Origin: Verrucomicrobiota bacterium
Lineage (GTDB): Bacteria > Verrucomicrobiota > Verrucomicrobiia > Limisphaerales > JAEYXS01
Assembly: GCA_030834415.1 (NCBI GenBank)
Contig: JAURFH010000006.1
Span: forward strand, 1 to 43,875
Direction: 5' to 3'
DNA: 43,875 nt
The stretch's first letter is position 1. Every line of letters starts with the position of its first letter. Under the pieces are notes generated by a model. The model had not been told where the DNA came from and ran no database searches. It saw only the letters and a program-made list of their open reading frames with translations. This document shows positions 41,984-43,875 of this stretch, in pieces. Both the position numbers and the translations under genes were made by a program.

Positions 41984-42703
41984 ATGGATAACAAGTTCTA
42001 CGAAGCGGGTGAGAAGCGGGCAGAGAAGGTGAATGACCTCTTTGCCGCCATTGCGCCACGTTACGACCTGATCAATGACCTGCAAAGCTTTGGTCTGCAC
42101 CGATATTGGAAGCGAAAGCTGATCAAGTTGGCCCAGGTGAAGGCCGGGGATAAGGCCATGGATCTGTGCTGTGGCACGGGGGATGTAGCCTTTGCGCTGG
42201 CAGCGCAAGGGGCGGAAGTCCTTGGGGTGGACTTCAGTGGGCCGATGCTGACTGTGGCGAAACAAAGGCAGCAGCGGGATGGGGTAACTAAAGTGGAGTT
42301 TGTGCGAGGTGATGCTTTGAACCTGCCCGCACCGGACAGTTCAGTGGATGTGCTGACTATCAGCTATGGCTTACGGAATCTGGCGGACTTCGAGGGCGGC
42401 TTGAAGGAGATGCTCCGGGTTTTGAAGCCGGGTGGGCGGCTACTGGTCTTGGACTTCGGCGTGCCGGATAACAAACTATGGCGCTTCGGCTACTTTCAGT
42501 ATCTGAAGTGGTTTGTACCGGTCTTTGGGCGGCTCTTTTGCGGAGATTCCGATACACATGCTTATATCCTGAAATCCTTGCAACATTACCCGGCGCAACG
42601 CGGAGTGGAGAAGCTTATGCACCAGCTTCAGTGTAAGAATGTCCAAGTGGTGAACCTGCTCGGCGGGGTGATGGGAATCAATTACGGAGTGAAGGGGAAG
42701 TAA
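41984..42703 (+). CDS. ubiE: Demethylmenaquinone/ubiquinone C-methyltransferase
   Basis: ATG 41984 (239 aa) gives M-D-N-K-F-Y-E-A-G-E-K, whereas the frame upstream to 41906 has no family character. F-A-A-I-A-P-R-Y-D-L-I-N-D is the UbiE/MenG signature 1, and D-L-C-C-G-T-G-D-V-A-F-A-L is the SAM-binding motif I. S-Y-G-L-R-N and G-G-R-L-L-V-L-D-F-G follow. The enzyme carries out the last C-methylation of menaquinone (or ubiquinone) synthesis at the membrane. Which quinone is used is not shown here, and menaquinone is the usual case for this phylum. It stands alone, with a strong terminator after it. Confidence 0.95.
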   Translation: MDNKFYEAGEKRAEKVNDLFAAIAPRYDLINDLQSFGLHRYWKRKLIKLAQVKAGDKAMDLCCGTGDVAFALAAQGAEVLGVDFSGPMLTVAKQRQQRDGVTKVEFVRGDALNLPAPDSSVDVLTISYGLRNLADFEGGLKEMLRVLKPGGRLLVLDFGVPDNKLWRFGYFQYLKWFVPVFGRLFCGDSDTHAYILKSLQHYPAQRGVEKLMHQLQCKNVQVVNLLGGVMGINYGVKGK

Positions 42704-42755
42704 CCCTGCATGGTAGGCTCGACGGAGTCACGCCCTGCCAAGCTGGGAAATGAAA

Positions 42756-42781
42756 ATGCCCCGGATTTTCATCCGGGGCAT
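42756..42781. terminator. Bidirectional terminator between convergent genes
   Basis: A perfect 11-bp stem ATGCCCCGGAT with its complement around TTTC lies between the stops at 42703 and 42804. An AAAA run on the left and a TGTTT on the right allow use in both directions. Confidence 0.85.
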
Positions 42782-42803
42782 GTTTGCGATATAAGATCGA
42801 TGC

Positions 42804-43550
42804 TTAATCTACTTTCACGCTCAGCATCATGTCTTCCATGAGGGCGAGTGCAGTGGCTTCGGCGATCTCGCGCACATCGAAGTTCCGCAATACCCGACCG
42901 GCATAGCGGTCCTTGCCGAGGATATCGGATGCAGAGGCTTGGCCGATAACCTGTGAATCCTTGATACGGATGGCCGTGGCCTGGATGTCTGGCGCGGAGT
43001 AAACCTTGTCACCGGAGACTTCCGGCACCACCACATTGCGTGAGGAGATGAGCACTTCTAGCACCACATCGGCATTCTTAAAAATCGCCTCGCGATCCTT
43101 GCGAGCCTGCTCGGTATCTGGCGATTTCAATATGTCCTGGACGGAACGGCTGCCCATGAGCTGGGTGGCTACGCGCTGGTCCACGATCTTGGCTGTCCCA
43201 TGACGCAAGGGACGGCCAAAGAGACGTTCCACATCGCGCACCGTTTGCTTGTCGGCGAGTGCCTGTTCCGGGCGATCTTTCTGGCGATACGTTTCATCGC
43301 GGGAAGATTTCTCGTTCCGCGCGGTGATGTTGCCTTTACCGACTGGAAGTTGGGTTGTGCCGCTCACATCACCATTGATGTTCAAGTTGCCACCCGCGGA
43401 GATGTTCCCGCCGTTCGCCTTGTTCACCGAGTTCGGATCGACCTGGAAATCGCTGTTGTAGGTCGTCTTGGAAGTGGTGGTGCGTTCGGTCCGGGAGGAG
43501 AGGGAGAAGCCGGACTTCTCATCTACCAACTCACGGTTCACATAGATCAT
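42804..43550 (-). CDS. Exported protein of unknown function, intact part
   Basis: ATG 43550 gives 248 aa, but the frame reads on upstream to TAA 43659-43661, and the same frame beyond the TAA encodes a signal peptide. So this start is probably internal. The mature part has a Gly/Asn-rich stretch (N-A-N-G-G-N-I-S-A-G-G-N-L-N-I-N-G-D-V), then a domain with A-D-V-V-L-E-V-L-I-S-S-R, S-A-P-D-I-Q-A-T-A-I-R-I-K-D-S-Q and E-I-A-E-A-T-A-L-A-L-M-E-D-M. That layout reminds me of CsgG/LpoB-type envelope proteins, but I do not assign it. Convergent with ubiE. Confidence 0.6.
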   Translation of the reverse strand: MIYVNRELVDEKSGFSLSSRTERTTTSKTTYNSDFQVDPNSVNKANGGNISAGGNLNINGDVSGTTQLPVGKGNITARNEKSSRDETYRQKDRPEQALADKQTVRDVERLFGRPLRHGTAKIVDQRVATQLMGSRSVQDILKSPDTEQARKDREAIFKNADVVLEVLISSRNVVVPEVSGDKVYSAPDIQATAIRIKDSQVIGQASASDILGKDRYAGRVLRNFDVREIAEATALALMEDMMLSVKVD

Positions 43551-43875
43551 GATGCGCGGCTCGCCGAGCTTGGCATAAACCTTCTTGAACTGCTCGATGA
43601 TGGCGCGGGCCTGCTCGGGGGCGATGAGCGAAGGCTGGGTGGCAATAGCCTGTTGCTGTTACACGTAGGCCGGTCCGCTGGTCGCCGTTGCCGGAGTGGC
43701 GGTGGTTAGGGGTGGTCCGGGCTGCGGAGCCATCGGCTTGCCGTCAGGACCGACCTTTTGCGCGGGCTGGGCCAAGGCCGAGCCGGTCGCCAAGATGACT
43801 GCGAGCGTAGCTGCGAGTGACGTTTGTTGCCGTTTTTGAGATATTGGACCAACATGATATGTATAATTTGTGTGT
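43551..43875 (-). pseudogene. Interrupted 5' end of the exported protein gene
   Basis: Reading leftward from the window edge, the gene frame carries a signal-peptide core (L-A-A-T-L-A-V-I-L-A-T-G-S-A-L-A, about 43765-43815), a Pro/Ala-rich linker, then TAA at 43659-43661, then Q-Q-Q-A-I-A-T and the body of the protein. No ATG in this frame precedes the signal peptide inside the window. An ATG at 43848-43850 is in another frame (M-L-V-Q-Y-L-K-N). So one gene appears to carry both a nonsense codon and either a frameshift or a start beyond the window. Confidence 0.6.

Overview
The window looks like a chromosomal segment of a Verrucomicrobia-type bacterium, probably of the Pedosphaera/Limisphaera kind. 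This is an inference from content: a very dense set of secreted type I sulfatases, signal-peptide-bearing carbohydrate-active proteins with a C-terminal domain style typical of that phylum, and hairpin-rich intergenic spacers, beside an ordinary bacterial rpsB-tsf-pyrH-frr block. No rRNA, tRNA, CRISPR array, prophage or insertion sequence was seen.

Region 1 (1-29000) is a polysaccharide-modification island. It opens with a leftward set: a secreted FAD-dependent oxidoreductase cut by the window edge, a Tat-type esterase with an N-terminal carbohydrate-binding-like domain, and a putative secreted alpha/beta hydrolase. A GYF_2 membrane protein follows. Then come thirteen sulfatases between 4630 and 27257. 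One stands alone (4630-5976). Four run leftward (7710-13999) and seven run rightward (14138-24338) from a divergent gap at 14000-14137. The last (25497-27257) runs leftward and abuts a secreted protein of unknown function (TAG directly followed by ATG). A Tat-type PL10-like pectate lyase candidate closes the island (27513-29000). A three-repeat secreted protein at 6342-7703 is broken by an in-frame TAG just after its signal peptide.

All thirteen sulfatases carry a C-x-P/A-S/T-R formylglycine motif and an export signal. Several differ at other active-site positions, and at least four end in runs of lysine. No sulfatase-maturing enzyme, transporter or regulator is present, so maturation and uptake must be encoded elsewhere. 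The likely joint job is exo-desulfation and deacylation of a sulfated, uronate-rich polysaccharide, such as algal or plant cell-wall material, outside the cytoplasm.

Region 2 (29000-32600) is the housekeeping operon rpsB-tsf-pyrH-frr, with a candidate promoter, a structured 5' leader and hairpins or terminators after rpsB, tsf and frr. Region 3 (32700-37115) holds a large secreted parallel beta-helix protein, a small unknown protein and a 1.1-kb gene-free, repeat-rich spacer. Region 4 (37115-43875) has a FtsB/DivIC-like division protein, a small lipoprotein, a XerC/D-type recombinase, a type IA topoisomerase (topo III type) with three C-terminal repeats, a UbiE/MenG methyltransferase, a strong bidirectional terminator, and an exported protein whose 5' end is interrupted by an in-frame TAA.
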